From DAOTTI01 sp034437795 (GTDB taxonomy: Bacteria; Chloroflexota; UBA11872; UBA12225): a DNA stretch of 32,798 nucleotides. The stretch is from NCBI GenBank assembly GCA_034437795.1, contig DAOTTI010000248.1:1-32798 (forward strand), in the 5' to 3' direction. The notes under the pieces are model-generated. The model ran no database searches, had not been told where the DNA came from, and saw nothing but the letters and a program-made list of their open reading frames with translations. The position numbers and the translations under genes are program-made. Positions 1 through 7,140 of this stretch are shown here, piece by piece; position 1 is the first letter of the stretch, and every line of letters starts with the position of its first letter.

Positions 1-571
1 CCAGGGCCTGGCGGCTGGGCAGGCCGGTGAGGGGATCACGGGTCCGATCCGCCAGCAGGGCGTCCACGCGTCGCAGGCGAGCGGCCAGCGTCTTGAGCAG
101 CGCCCAGCCGATCGCTCCATAGCGGTGCACCGCGGCCACGAAGACGTCGCGGCTGAAGCGAATGCAGGTGGTTGGCCCGACGGCGATACAGGTGGCCGAA
201 CGCGGCGCGCCGTCGATCAGGGAGAGCTCGCCGACGGCGTCACCGGCCTCCAGGAAGGCCAGCGTCGTCTCGATCCGCAGCCCGCCGTACTCGACGTGCG
301 CCACCACCTCCACCACCCCGCTGATGATGATGTAGGCGTCGTCCCCCGGCTCCCCCTGGCGCACGATGACCTCGCCCTTCTCGAAGTGCACCACCCGCGC
401 CATCTCCGCGATCGGCAGCAGGTCGTCGGGGTTGAGCCCGGCAAATAGCCCGATGGACGCCAGCAAGCGCAAGCGCTCGCCGGTGGAATTCTCAATGACC
501 TCCCCTGAACGCCAGTCAGCATCTCCAGATGCCGGTTTGCCTCCACCTTCCCCCACTTGCCCTTCATGCAC
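1..571 (-). CDS. cNMP-binding domain / GGDEF protein, partial (3' end beyond window)
   Basis: Read on the minus strand, the frame starts at a GTG preceded by GGAGG with a 5-nt gap. It continues to the left edge of the window, so the C-terminus is missing. After a Gly-rich N-terminal stretch of about 40 residues comes a Crp-type cyclic-nucleotide-binding beta-roll. It has the phosphate-binding cassette GELSLIDGAPRSAT, which keeps the Arg and Thr typical of nucleotide binders. A helix then leads into RDPLTGLPSRQAL, the entry motif of a GGDEF diguanylate cyclase domain. The family couples ligand sensing to c-di-GMP synthesis, but whether the cyclase is active cannot be judged because the GGDEF signature lies outside the window. 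No membrane segment is visible. An in-frame stop lies about 110 nt upstream of the chosen start. A weaker alternative GTG lies about 45 nt further upstream. Confidence 0.85.
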   Translation of the reverse strand, partial: MHEGQVGEGGGKPASGDADWRSGEVIENSTGERLRLLASIGLFAGLNPDDLLPIAEMARVVHFEKGEVIVRQGEPGDDAYIIISGVVEVVAHVEYGGLRIETTLAFLEAGDAVGELSLIDGAPRSATCIAVGPTTCIRFSRDVFVAAVHRYGAIGWALLKTLAARLRRVDALLADRTRDPLTGLPSRQAL

Positions 572-763
572 GGCTGCCTCCGCGGGAGCATGACGAGCCG
601 GCTGTACCACTCCTGATTCTTCCCCCGTTGCGTACTTACTGCGGCAGTTGCGCGTGCACCGCCTTCATGAATGCGCGGAACGCCGTCGACATGCCCGCTG
701 CTCACGAATAATGTGCCATAGACCGTTGAGACCCGATAGCGCCAGTGTTGCGGTGGGGTTGAG

Positions 764-886
764 GTGCGCGGTGATCTCAACCGGGCTATAACCGGTCTCC
801 TACCTCCGCCACTACCGCACAGGCGCATGCTCATAGCCGGCGGAATGCTCGCCATCGCAGGCTACGTCCTACTCACCAAGAGGTGA
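764..886 (+). CDS. Possible 40-residue single-span membrane peptide
   Basis: A short frame starting at GTG ends with a hydrophobic segment (MLIAGGMLAIAGYVLL) followed by TKR and stop, the pattern of a small inner-membrane peptide. It stops 5 nt before the ATG of the next small gene, whose ribosome binding site lies inside its last codons, so the two could be translationally coupled. I recognise no family. The start is not supported by a clear Shine-Dalgarno sequence, and an internal ATG at 827 is an alternative. This may be a chance frame. Confidence 0.3.
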   Translation: MRGDLNRAITGLLPPPLPHRRMLIAGGMLAIAGYVLLTKR

Positions 887-891
887 CTCCA

Positions 892-1146
892 ATGGCTGTC
901 TGGGCCACGTTTGTCAGGCGGACGTCCGAAGAGCCTTGGCGCCTCGAGGCGATGTCCGTCCTCTCTGCCGAGCGAGCGCGCGCGCTGGCCGAACGCGACC
1001 ATGCGCGCACCCACGTGGTAGGGGCGCAATACCTGGTCCGCCAGTATGAGACGCCGCACGCCGTGCCATGGACGCTCGACGCCCCTGACGATGAGCGAAC
1101 GATGGAGACGAGGGAGCAGGGCGGCTCCGCCCTCCGCCAGTCGTAG
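892..1146 (+). CDS. Small hypothetical protein (84 aa)
   Basis: The ATG at 892 follows AAGAGGTG with a short gap, a good ribosome binding site. The product reads as a soluble alpha/beta protein: a strand-like start (MAVWATFVRRTSEEPWRLEAM), an Ala/Arg-rich helix (SAERARALAERD), then an acidic, Gly-rich tail. No catalytic motif and no recognised family. It is convergent with the downstream response regulator and separated from it by two copies of the palindromic repeat. Composition and codon use match neighbouring genes. I rate it as plausible rather than certain. Confidence 0.5.
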   Translation: MAVWATFVRRTSEEPWRLEAMSVLSAERARALAERDHARTHVVGAQYLVRQYETPHAVPWTLDAPDDERTMETREQGGSALRQS

Positions 1147-1220
1147 CCGAGCCTGCCTTCCCGTGGCGATGGCCAGCCTTCCACGCCCCGCTGGTGCTCC
1201 GGAGGGGCATGATCGATCCG

Positions 1221-1330
1221 TCACGGCCAGCCAGAAGTCGTCTTGGGAGAGGGCTAGGGTCCGCCACGATGCCCCGCCGGAGGCCTGGAGCCCCTCTCCT
1301 TTTGGGGGAGGGCTAGGGTGAGGGCCCCAC
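1221..1330 (+). repeat. Polar palindromic repeat (family A), two copies
   Basis: The first copy (1221-1260) has the left flank CACGGCCAGC and the right arm GGGAGAGGGCTAGGG. The second (1290-1328) has CCTCTCC / GGGGGAGGGCTAGGG and the tail TGAGGGCC. They sit between the 3' ends of two convergent genes. The same element recurs at many sites in the window in the same orientation. Confidence 0.8.
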
Positions 1331-1363
1331 ATGCGAAGAGCCGGTCTAGACAGCCCCTCTGCT

Positions 1364-1744
1364 CTAGGCCCTGGCCCGGGGCTGGCAGGCGTCGCGTACT
1401 GTAGCAATCAGACTGGAGGACGAGAACGGCTTCTGGAGGATCGCGAAGGCGGCGGCGGCCTGGTGCGGGGCCAGTACGTCGGTGAGGCCGGAGACAATGA
1501 TGATGGGAATGCTGCCCACGACGGGGTCCGCCTTGAGGTCCATCAGCAAGGACGCGCCCGATCGATAGGGCAGGCCCAGGTCCAGCAAGATGGCGCACGG
1601 TTGCAGGCGCCGCGCCAGCGCCGCCGCGCCGAGCGCCGACGCCGTGGCCGTCACCTCGTAGCCTTCAGCCCCCAGCACGTCGGCCAGGAACTCGCTGTGG
1701 GCAGGATCGTCCTCGATGACCAGCACGCGGCCCGCCGCACCCAT
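1364..1744 (-). CDS. Single-domain response regulator (CheY-like receiver)
   Basis: A 126-residue protein made only of a receiver domain. The acidic pocket is IEDDP (D12, D13), the phospho-acceptor is D55 in ILLDLGLP, the conserved Ser is in IIIVSG, and the conserved Lys is in LQKPF. All catalytic positions are intact, so phosphotransfer from a histidine kinase is expected, but no output domain and no kinase gene are nearby. The start was set at the ATG preceded by AAAGGAG. A longer frame to 1873 exists, but its extra N-terminus does not look like part of the fold. It probably works by protein-protein contact, as CheY and Spo0F do. Confidence 0.9.
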   Translation of the reverse strand: MGAAGRVLVIEDDPAHSEFLADVLGAEGYEVTATASALGAAALARRLQPCAILLDLGLPYRSGASLLMDLKADPVVGSIPIIIVSGLTDVLAPHQAAAAFAILQKPFSSSSLIATVRDACQPRARA

Positions 1745-2075
1745 AGCACTCCTTTGCTGCGCCACTATAGCACTGTCGCGCCACCCTGCGGGTGCCCGCC
1801 CTCTCGCCACGAGCGGTACCGGAAAGACGCTGGGCTGGCCTGGCTTGCCGGCCGCTCGCTCAAGAACTCGCATTTTGAACGCTACCTAGCAATCCCTGTG
1901 CCAGCGGTGCGCGCCCCCAGACGGACGCCTTCGGCCTGCGCGCCAGCCGGCAGTCGCCGTGCCAGCGGTGGGCGCGATCAGCGCGGTGCGAGACATGATC
2001 CACCCCTGGCAGTCGCTGAACCGCGGATGCGCGCGACGTTCCGCATGGCGCCGCGACCTGGCCGGCGTTCCCGCC

Positions 2076-2113
2076 CTCCGCGTCCGCGCGTCCCCACGTC
2101 GGCGACGAGGCGG
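2076..2113 (+). repeat. 38-nt dispersed repeat (family C), copy 1
   Basis: It begins CTCCGCGTC and ends GGCGACGAGGCGG. The copy at 23845-23882 aligns without gaps at 33 of 38 positions by eye. A related inverted version made of CGGAGAC/CGTGG units lies at 7031-7070. Confidence 0.75.
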
Positions 2114-2377
2114 TCTAGCCTCCTCCGGTCAGAACCTCTCGCTACGGCTTGTGCCCCGTCGCCACGTCTCCGCATCCCCGCGTCGGAGTAGAGGGCGGCA
2201 GGGCCGCAGATGGTGAGGTCCTTCCTCCGTCCCGGCGCGCCCCCACCTGACGCGCCTCCCGCTGCGCCGCCCGCCGCGACGGTCCCAACGGCGCCTGAGA
2301 CCGCCCCTGGCCCTGCCGCAGACTGCGCCGCGCTCCGAGCAGGCAAGATCGCCTGGGCAGCAGGCGCCACGTCCCAG

Positions 2378-2383
2378 TACGAT
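2378..2383 (+). promoter_or_regulatory. Candidate -10 element of a leaderless transcript
   Basis: TACGAT lies 7 nt before the ATG at 2391, and there is no Shine-Dalgarno sequence. That spacing would place transcription initiation at or next to the start codon. No good -35 match is seen 17 nt upstream, so this is a weak call. Confidence 0.35.
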
Positions 2384-2390
2384 CTCACCC

Positions 2391-3680
2391 ATGCAACCAC
2401 GCGCGCAACAGCCTCGACCAAGTACGAGCACCCCAGCCCCCGCCGACGCGACCTCGCCCGGCTCGCCCGGCCGGTACGACCTCCTCTTGAAAGGCGGGCA
2501 CGTCATCGACCCCGCGAACCAGATCGACGCGCCGGCCGACGTGGCCATCGCCGGCGGGCGCATCGCCCTGGTCTCGCCGGAGATCGACCCCGCGCGGGCG
2601 GCGCAGGTGGTGGACGTCTCCGGCCTCTACGTCACGCCCGGGCTGATCGACATCCACGTGCACGTCTACCCGCACTGGGGCTACGGCCCCACCTGGCAAG
2701 CCTCCGTCATTCCCGACGCGCACTCCTTCCGCGCCGGGGCCACCACCTTCGTGGACGCCGGCACGGCCGGCGCAACGCACTTCGAGGACTTCAAGGCCAG
2801 GTTCGTCGATCGGTCGAAGACGCGCGTGCTCGCCTTCGTGAACATCGCCGCCGACGGGATGGGCGACGCGGAGCAGGACCCGCGCCAGTTCGACGCGCGG
2901 CGCGCCGCGGCCGTGGCGGAGCAATATGCCGGCATCGTGGTCGGGATCAAGACCGCCCACTACTGGACCCGCCAGCCCTGGGACGACCTGCACACGCCGT
3001 GGGCCTCGGTGGACGCCGCCGTCGAGGCCGGCACGCTGTGCCAGAAGCCGGTGATGGTGGACTTCTGGCCCCGCCCGCCGGAGCGGACGTATCGCGACCT
3101 GCTCTTGAGCCATCTGCGCCCCGGCGACATCCACACCCACGTCTTCGCCCAGCAGTTCGAGATCCTTAATCAGCAGGGCCGGGTCCAGGACTTCCTGTGG
3201 GAGGCGCGGGAGCGGGGCGTGCTCTTCGACCTCGGCCACGGCGGGGCCAGCTTCTGGTTCCGAAACGCCGTCCCCGCCATCCAGCAGGGCTGGCCCCCGG
3301 ATAGCATCAGCACCGACCTGCACATGGGGAGCGTGAACGGCGCGGTGCTGGACACGCTGCACACCGCCTCGAAGTGCCTGGCCATGGGCCTGCCCCTCCA
3401 GGAAGTGATCTACCGGTGCACCGTCACGCCAGCGCGGGCCATCCGGCGGCCAGATCTGGGCACGCTCTCGCCAGGCGCGGAGGCGGACGTGGCGGTCCTG
3501 CGCTACCTGGACAGCCCGCAGCGCTACACCGATTGTGGCCGGGCACGCCTGGATGGCCGTGGCAAGCTGGAGTGCCTGCTCACGTTGCGCGCCGGCCAGA
3601 TCGTCTGGGACCCCACCGGCCTGAGCATGCCTCTGTGGACGGAGGCGCCGGAGCCGTACTGGCGCGTCTCCCGCCGCTAG
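2391..3680 (+). CDS. Amidohydrolase/deacetylase family metallohydrolase (dihydroorotase-like)
   Basis: A 429-residue cytoplasmic enzyme of the amidohydrolase superfamily, closest to the Atu3266/EF_0837-type branch. The N-terminal beta-sandwich part is YDLLLKGGHVIDPANQ. The metal ligands are HxH in DIHVHV (H89, H91), a probable carboxylated Lys in VVGIKTAHY, a His in DIHTHV, and the catalytic Asp in ISTDLHMGS. The C-terminal strand set (LSPGAEADVAVL) closes the fold. Characterised relatives hydrolyse N-acyl or O-acyl groups of small acids; the substrate here cannot be read from sequence. About 27 low-complexity residues (Gln/Pro/Ser/Thr) precede the fold. There is no Shine-Dalgarno sequence, so leaderless expression or a mis-set start is possible. 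It is convergent with the isomerase gene. The nearby pyrE does not make this a pyrimidine dihydroorotase. Confidence 0.85.
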   Translation: MQPRAQQPRPSTSTPAPADATSPGSPGRYDLLLKGGHVIDPANQIDAPADVAIAGGRIALVSPEIDPARAAQVVDVSGLYVTPGLIDIHVHVYPHWGYGPTWQASVIPDAHSFRAGATTFVDAGTAGATHFEDFKARFVDRSKTRVLAFVNIAADGMGDAEQDPRQFDARRAAAVAEQYAGIVVGIKTAHYWTRQPWDDLHTPWASVDAAVEAGTLCQKPVMVDFWPRPPERTYRDLLLSHLRPGDIHTHVFAQQFEILNQQGRVQDFLWEARERGVLFDLGHGGASFWFRNAVPAIQQGWPPDSISTDLHMGSVNGAVLDTLHTASKCLAMGLPLQEVIYRCTVTPARAIRRPDLGTLSPGAEADVAVLRYLDSPQRYTDCGRARLDGRGKLECLLTLRAGQIVWDPTGLSMPLWTEAPEPYWRVSRR

Positions 3681-3690
3681 GCTGGCTCAT

Positions 3691-3746
3691 TCACGGCCAG
3701 CAAGGAGTCCCTGCTCCCGTTGGGGAGGGTAAGGATGAGGGCTCCG
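3691..3746 (+). repeat. Polar palindromic repeat (family A), full-length copy
   Basis: A complete copy: left flank TCACGGCCAGCAAGGAGTCC, palindrome CTCCC-GTTG-GGGAG, right tail GGATGAGGGCTCCGC. It lies between convergent gene ends and is a good reference copy for the family. A terminator role is possible. Confidence 0.8.
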
Positions 3747-3816
3747 CCAGCGCGAGCGGCGCGGCAGCCTTCCCCGTAGGGCGCATCACTCCCGTCACGC
3801 CGCGTACGGGGCCGGC

Positions 3817-4854
3817 TCAGCCCCCGTGACGCCTGGCGCGCTCCCCCAGCCCTAGCTGCGTCTTGGCGTAGGCCACGCTCTGCTCAAAGTGGTCGCGCTG
3901 CTGCGCGCGGATCCGCTCCGCCACGTCCGGCGGCGTACGGTCCGTCAACCCGCCAGTCAGCTGCTCGAGCGGTCGGATCCCCATCCGCGTGCCGCGGCGC
4001 GCCAGCACCAGGAAGCGCGCCAGGGATCGCGCCGGCATCTCGGGGTACATCCGCCAGAAGTCCGAGTCCGGCTCCAGGTATGGAATGACCCGCGGCGCGA
4101 CGCCGGTGATCGTCTCCAGATTGACGGCGACGCCCGGACAGCGCGTCTCCAGCACGCCCAGGATCGCCTTCAGGTCGACGACCCCTTTCCCCAGGATCGT
4201 CCACTGCCCCTCGGCGCCGGCCTCATGCTCCCAGAGAGCGGTGTCGCGGAAGTGGGTCGTGCCCACATACGGCGCCAGCGCCTGCGCTGTGTACAGGGGG
4301 TCCTCGGCCGCAAACGCCGGGTTGCCGGTGTCCAGTGTGACGCCGACGAAGTCCGGCCCCGCTTCCTCCACCAGCGCCTTGAGCTCGTGGGCCAGCAGGT
4401 CGCCGAAGCCGTGGTTCTCCAGACAGATCTTCAGGCCAAGGTCGCGCGCCACCGGCTCCACCGCCTTCAGGGTGCGCACGCACTCGGCGATGTGCTCTTG
4501 AACCGGCACGGCCCCCAGCCGGTCGCTCTGCATGCCGAGAAAGCAGCGCACGACCGGCGAGCCCAGCACCGCCGCCGCGCGACACATGTCGATCAGCTGC
4601 TCGCTGCCGGTGCCCAGCTCCGGCCGGAAGCTGGCCGCATACCGGTCGATGCTGCCCATGCCGAGCTCAATCTGCAGCCCGAGCCGATTGGCGTGGGCCC
4701 GCACCTCCTTGAGGTAGCCCGGATCGTGCGACGCCAGGTTCTCGCGCGTGGAGAACTGGATCACGTCCAGCTCCAGGGCGCCGGCGTAGTCCAGGAACTG
4801 GAACGCGTCCCACCCCTGATAGCGCAGGCTGAACGAATCTACTCCCAGACGCAT
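3817..4854 (-). CDS. Sugar phosphate isomerase/epimerase family TIM-barrel protein
   Basis: A 345-residue protein of the xylose-isomerase-like TIM-barrel (AP endonuclease 2) family. The start was set at the ATG preceded by AAGGGAG with a 7-nt gap; a longer frame adds only six residues. The expected divalent-metal ligands are visible in order: Glu in CLENHG, Asp in TLDTGN, His in TTHFRD and Glu in NLETITG. The N-terminus RLGVDSFSLRYQGWDAFQFL matches the first strand and helix of the barrel. Members interconvert keto and aldo sugars or epimerise them; the substrate is not deducible. It stands alone on its strand and converges on the amidohydrolase, so any shared pathway is an inference. Confidence 0.85.
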   Translation of the reverse strand: MRLGVDSFSLRYQGWDAFQFLDYAGALELDVIQFSTRENLASHDPGYLKEVRAHANRLGLQIELGMGSIDRYAASFRPELGTGSEQLIDMCRAAAVLGSPVVRCFLGMQSDRLGAVPVQEHIAECVRTLKAVEPVARDLGLKICLENHGFGDLLAHELKALVEEAGPDFVGVTLDTGNPAFAAEDPLYTAQALAPYVGTTHFRDTALWEHEAGAEGQWTILGKGVVDLKAILGVLETRCPGVAVNLETITGVAPRVIPYLEPDSDFWRMYPEMPARSLARFLVLARRGTRMGIRPLEQLTGGLTDRTPPDVAERIRAQQRDHFEQSVAYAKTQLGLGERARRHGG

Positions 4855-5176
4855 GCTGCTCTCCCTTCTCACGCCGTCACACGGTCACGTCCGCTCGCTC
4901 ACGTCTGCTCTGCCGGCATGGGCACCGGCTGGTGCGAGCGGTGCCAGGTCACTCGGCCACGTCTGCCGGTCATGTCTGCTCGCTCACGTCTACCAAGAAC
5001 CGCCCTCGATTGCCCCATCAGCCACGAACGTCCCTAGCCAGCGCGCTTGGTGGGCCACCCAGACTTCGTAGATCACTACGCGCGGCCATCACCGGTCTGT
5101 CGGGAGCACCACCGGCCAGCGGTTCATGGTTAGCTTGGCTCCTGGCACGGGCGTCAACAGACTGCCAGCCGCCCCG
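4855..5176. other. 322-nt spacer, no gene seen
   Basis: It lies upstream of the isomerase and downstream of pyrE, both on the minus strand. It holds the 14-nt degenerate repeat described separately (4887-4994). The remainder shows no coding frame with a ribosome binding site. Confidence 0.5.
4887..4994 (+). repeat. Degenerate 14-nt repeat, five units
   Basis: Units begin ACGTCYGCTC and are often followed by GCTC, at 4887, 4901, 4959, 4972 and 4986. Spacing is 13-14 nt within the two clusters, with a 58-nt gap between them. It lies just upstream of the isomerase start, so it could hold operator sites. Confidence 0.6.
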
Positions 5177-5782
5177 TCAGGGCCGTACGAAGTCGGAGCG
5201 GGTGAACAGCGCCCGCACGTCGTACCCCTGCCGGCGCAGCGCCTCCGCCCCTCCCTCCTCCCGATCCACGATGGCCACGACGCGCGCCACCCTGGCCTCC
5301 GTCTCGCGTTCCACCGCCTGGATGGCCTTCATCACCGAGCCGCCGGTGGTGATCACGTCCTCGACGATGACCACCGGCGCCCCAGGCTCGCTGGGGAACG
5401 GTCCTTCGATCAACTGGCGGGTGCCGTGCCCTTTGGGCTCCTTACGCACGATGAACATCGGCACCTCGCGTCCCGTCCCGGCGCTGGCCATCGCCACCGC
5501 GGCGGCGATCGGGTCGGCGCCCAGCGTCAGTCCCCCTATCCCCTTCACGTCGGGCAGGTCGGCGATGGCGTCGAGCATCAGCGCGCCGATCAGCGTCATG
5601 CCCCGCGGCAGCATGGTCACCACGCGGCAATCCACGTAGAAGTCGCTCACCGCTCCAGACGAGAGTACGAACCGCCCCTGGCGCACCGCCAGCTCCTCCA
5701 GGAGCCGCCGTAGTGCCTGGCGCATGGCATGGCGCGTGGCGTCGTCCAGCGCCCACGTCCCGTTCGATGTGGTGCTTGTCAT
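5177..5782 (-). CDS. pyrE: Orotate phosphoribosyltransferase
   Basis: A 201-residue cytoplasmic type I phosphoribosyltransferase that joins orotate to PRPP to give OMP, the fifth step of UMP synthesis. The PRPP-binding motif is VVIVEDVITTGGS. Upstream are the flexible-loop segment FIVRKEPKGHGT and the orotate-side motif SSGAVSDFYVDCR. GLTLGADPIAAAVAMAS is the typical region after the hood. The ATG follows GGAGGTGG. No other pyrimidine genes are adjacent. Length and motif order are normal for bacterial PyrE. Confidence 0.95.
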   Translation of the reverse strand: MTSTTSNGTWALDDATRHAMRQALRRLLEELAVRQGRFVLSSGAVSDFYVDCRVVTMLPRGMTLIGALMLDAIADLPDVKGIGGLTLGADPIAAAVAMASAGTGREVPMFIVRKEPKGHGTRQLIEGPFPSEPGAPVVIVEDVITTGGSVMKAIQAVERETEARVARVVAIVDREEGGAEALRRQGYDVRALFTRSDFVRP

Positions 5783-5878
5783 TCCACCTCCTGCGCCTGC
5801 CGCAGCGCTGGCGCCGATAGCCCACCACCTGTGGCTCGACCGGAGCCACGCTGGCGCCCGCCGGTTCCCTCTTGCGCT

Positions 5879-5957
5879 GTGTACGCTGAACCTTGCATTC
5901 CGTGTAACGTTGGACCTTGCATGCGGCGTAGTGAATGCTACCGCAGCGGCCGGTAGC
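5879..5957 (+). promoter_or_regulatory. Direct repeats and inverted repeat upstream of the abrB-type gene
   Basis: Two copies of a roughly 20-nt sequence ending ACCTTGCAT (5879-5898 and 5902-5922) lie head to tail. They are followed by the inverted repeat GCTACCG / CGGTAGC (5937-5957, 7-nt loop). The block sits between the divergent pyrE and antitoxin genes. AbrB-type antitoxins usually autoregulate, so these are candidate operators, but pyrE control is equally possible. Confidence 0.45.
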
Positions 5958-6055
5958 CCCGCGTGGGGCTTCCTCCGCCGCCGGTATGATCCGTGCTTGC
6001 TCTGCTGTTACGCTCTATGGCTTGGTAAGCAGCGTCGCCCAAGCGGAGGACCGCC

Positions 6056-6295
6056 ATGGCGGCCCGCGTCAAGGTCCGCAAGAGCAACCAGATCGCCGTT
6101 GCGTCAGAGCTGCGTAAGCAGCTTGGGATCAAGAGCGGCGACGAGCTGCTGGTCGAGGTCCGCGGGGGCTATGCGATGCTCCTGCCTGAGCCCCGCGACT
6201 ACAGCCAGCGCCTGCGCGAGCTGCACCGTGAGATCTGGAAGGGCGTCGAGCCTCAGACGTACGTGCGTCAAGAGCGTGAGGCATGGCGGACCTAA
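6056..6295 (+). CDS. AbrB/MazE-family antitoxin (SpoVT-AbrB domain)
   Basis: A 79-residue protein. The swapped-hairpin DNA-binding domain is N-terminal (RVKVRKSNQIAVASELRKQLGIKSGDELLVEV). A C-terminal arm (DYSQRLRELHREIWKG) is of the kind that binds and blocks a PIN toxin. The ATG follows GGAGG with a 6-nt gap. Its last 13 nt overlap the start of the PIN frame, the usual antitoxin-first arrangement. The partner toxin is truncated, so the antitoxin may now be an orphan or act only as a DNA-binding repressor. Confidence 0.88.
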   Translation: MAARVKVRKSNQIAVASELRKQLGIKSGDELLVEVRGGYAMLLPEPRDYSQRLRELHREIWKGVEPQTYVRQEREAWRT

Positions 6296-6486
6296 CCACC
6301 ACCCTTCGTGGCCACGAACGTATCGGACTGGACACGCCGGTGTTCATCTCCCACATCGAAGGCACGTGGCCTCTTGCTGCGCCCGCAGGGCTGGCCCTGG
6401 ATGCGCTGGCCAGTGGCGCCTTCACCGGCGTGACCCCCGCCCTCACGTTGCTGGACAGCGCCGCCTCGCCTCGGCGGCGGGCATAG
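6283..6486 (+). pseudogene. VapC-like PIN-domain toxin, C-terminal half missing
   Basis: The frame overlaps the antitoxin gene by 13 nt. It starts like a PIN ribonuclease: RIGLDTPVFISHIEG carries the first catalytic Asp, and GAFTGVTPALTLLD matches the second strand and helix. It ends after 67 residues with SPRRRA, whereas family members run to about 130-145 residues and need further acidic residues from the C-terminal half. A palindromic repeat array begins 31 nt after the stop. The likely reading is decay, or loss of the 3' half linked to the repeats. A functional mini-protein is unlikely. Confidence 0.75.
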
Positions 6487-6516
6487 CGAGTGATGCCGGC
6501 TGATGCGCCCTTCAGT

Positions 6517-6740
6517 TCCCTCTCCCCATAGGAGAGGGTTCGGGCTGGGCTGGCTGGCGGTGCTGGTGGGTGTTGCCTCCCTCTCCCCATGGGAGAGGGT
6601 TCGGTGCCGTGCAGGACAGGCCGGGGGCCCGCGACCTGCTCCCTCTCCCCACGGGAGAGGGTTCGGGTTGAACCTCGATTGGGCCGACCCGAGCAAGGTC
6701 TTCCTCTCCCATTGGGAGAGGGTTCCGGTGAGGGCTCCAC
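6517..6740 (+). repeat. Array of four family A palindromes at 61-62 nt spacing
   Basis: Repeat units built on TCCCTCTCC-CCAT-GGGAGAGGGTTCGG start at 6517, 6578, 6640 and 6702. The 34-36 nt between units is unique. Only the last copy carries the longer tail GGTGAGGGCTCC. The even spacing resembles a CRISPR, but there are no cas genes and the unit is the dispersed palindrome found across the window. Confidence 0.8.
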
Positions 6741-6807
6741 CAGCCAGGAAAACGAAGGACGCCTCACCAGGGCCAGCGTGCGCGGCAGCTCCAGCCGGCG
6801 CCACTCC

Positions 6808-6918
6808 ATGGCTATCGTTCCCCCTCTCCATGTCGAAGCAAGGGCGGCGCGGCTGCGCCGCACACCCGTGGCCGTCGTCCCCCCTCTCCGTGTCGGAGAG
6901 GGGGCCAGGGGGTGAGGT
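6808..6918 (+). repeat. Family B palindromic repeat, two units 60 nt apart
   Basis: Units at 6808-6838 and 6868-6898 share GTCGTYCCCCCTCTCC then RTGTCGRAG. The second has the full right arm and the tail GGGGGCCAGGGGGTGAGG. A third close relative with the same left flank lies at 23900-23940. Confidence 0.7.
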
Positions 6919-7030
6919 CCCTCCTCCCTCCCATTCCGCCAGGGCGGCGGAGTCGCCTTTCCACGCGACGCATGGTACGCTCCCCCCGCTCCACAAGCAG
7001 GCTCACCGTGGACACGTGGCGGCGTGGGAA

Positions 7031-7070
7031 TACGCAGACGCGGAGACACGGAGACGTGGGGACGTGGCGA
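7031..7070 (-). repeat. Family C repeat, inverted relative
   Basis: Runs of CGCGGAGACACGGAGACG followed by TGGGGACGTGGCGA form degenerate near-tandem units. On the minus strand this matches the elements at 2076-2113 and 23845-23882. It ends about 70 nt before the aldolase start. Confidence 0.6.
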
Positions 7071-7140
7071 TGGCGCACCCCAGCCCCGCCGCGTCCCCGT
7101 GGCGACATCAGGTGGTGAAGATACGGAAAGAGGAGTTGCC

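Larger units (their letters stand above)
1745..2390. other. 646-nt spacer with repeats, no convincing gene
   Basis: No frame here has a start signal or protein-like composition. It holds a direct repeat of GTGCCAGCGGTG (1898 and 1959), one copy of a 38-nt element at 2076-2113 that recurs at 23845, and a shortened relative at about 2155-2190. The last 15 nt carry a possible promoter for the amidohydrolase gene. Confidence 0.6.
6487..7140. other. 654-nt repeat-filled spacer
   Basis: It lies between the truncated toxin and the aldolase gene. It holds the palindrome array (6517-6740), a tandem pair of family B units (6808-6918) and a family C block (7031-7070). Open frames across it, on both strands, are translations of the repeats and show no protein-like features. 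Confidence 0.7.

Noticed and set aside
2391..3680. Pyrimidine dihydroorotase (pyrC) because pyrE is nearby
   Set aside because: The motifs fit the acyl-hydrolase branch of the superfamily better, and the genes are on opposite strands with the isomerase gene between.
6517..6740. CRISPR array
   Set aside because: Spacing is CRISPR-like, but the repeat is the dispersed palindrome found at many other sites, the units vary, and no cas genes are present.
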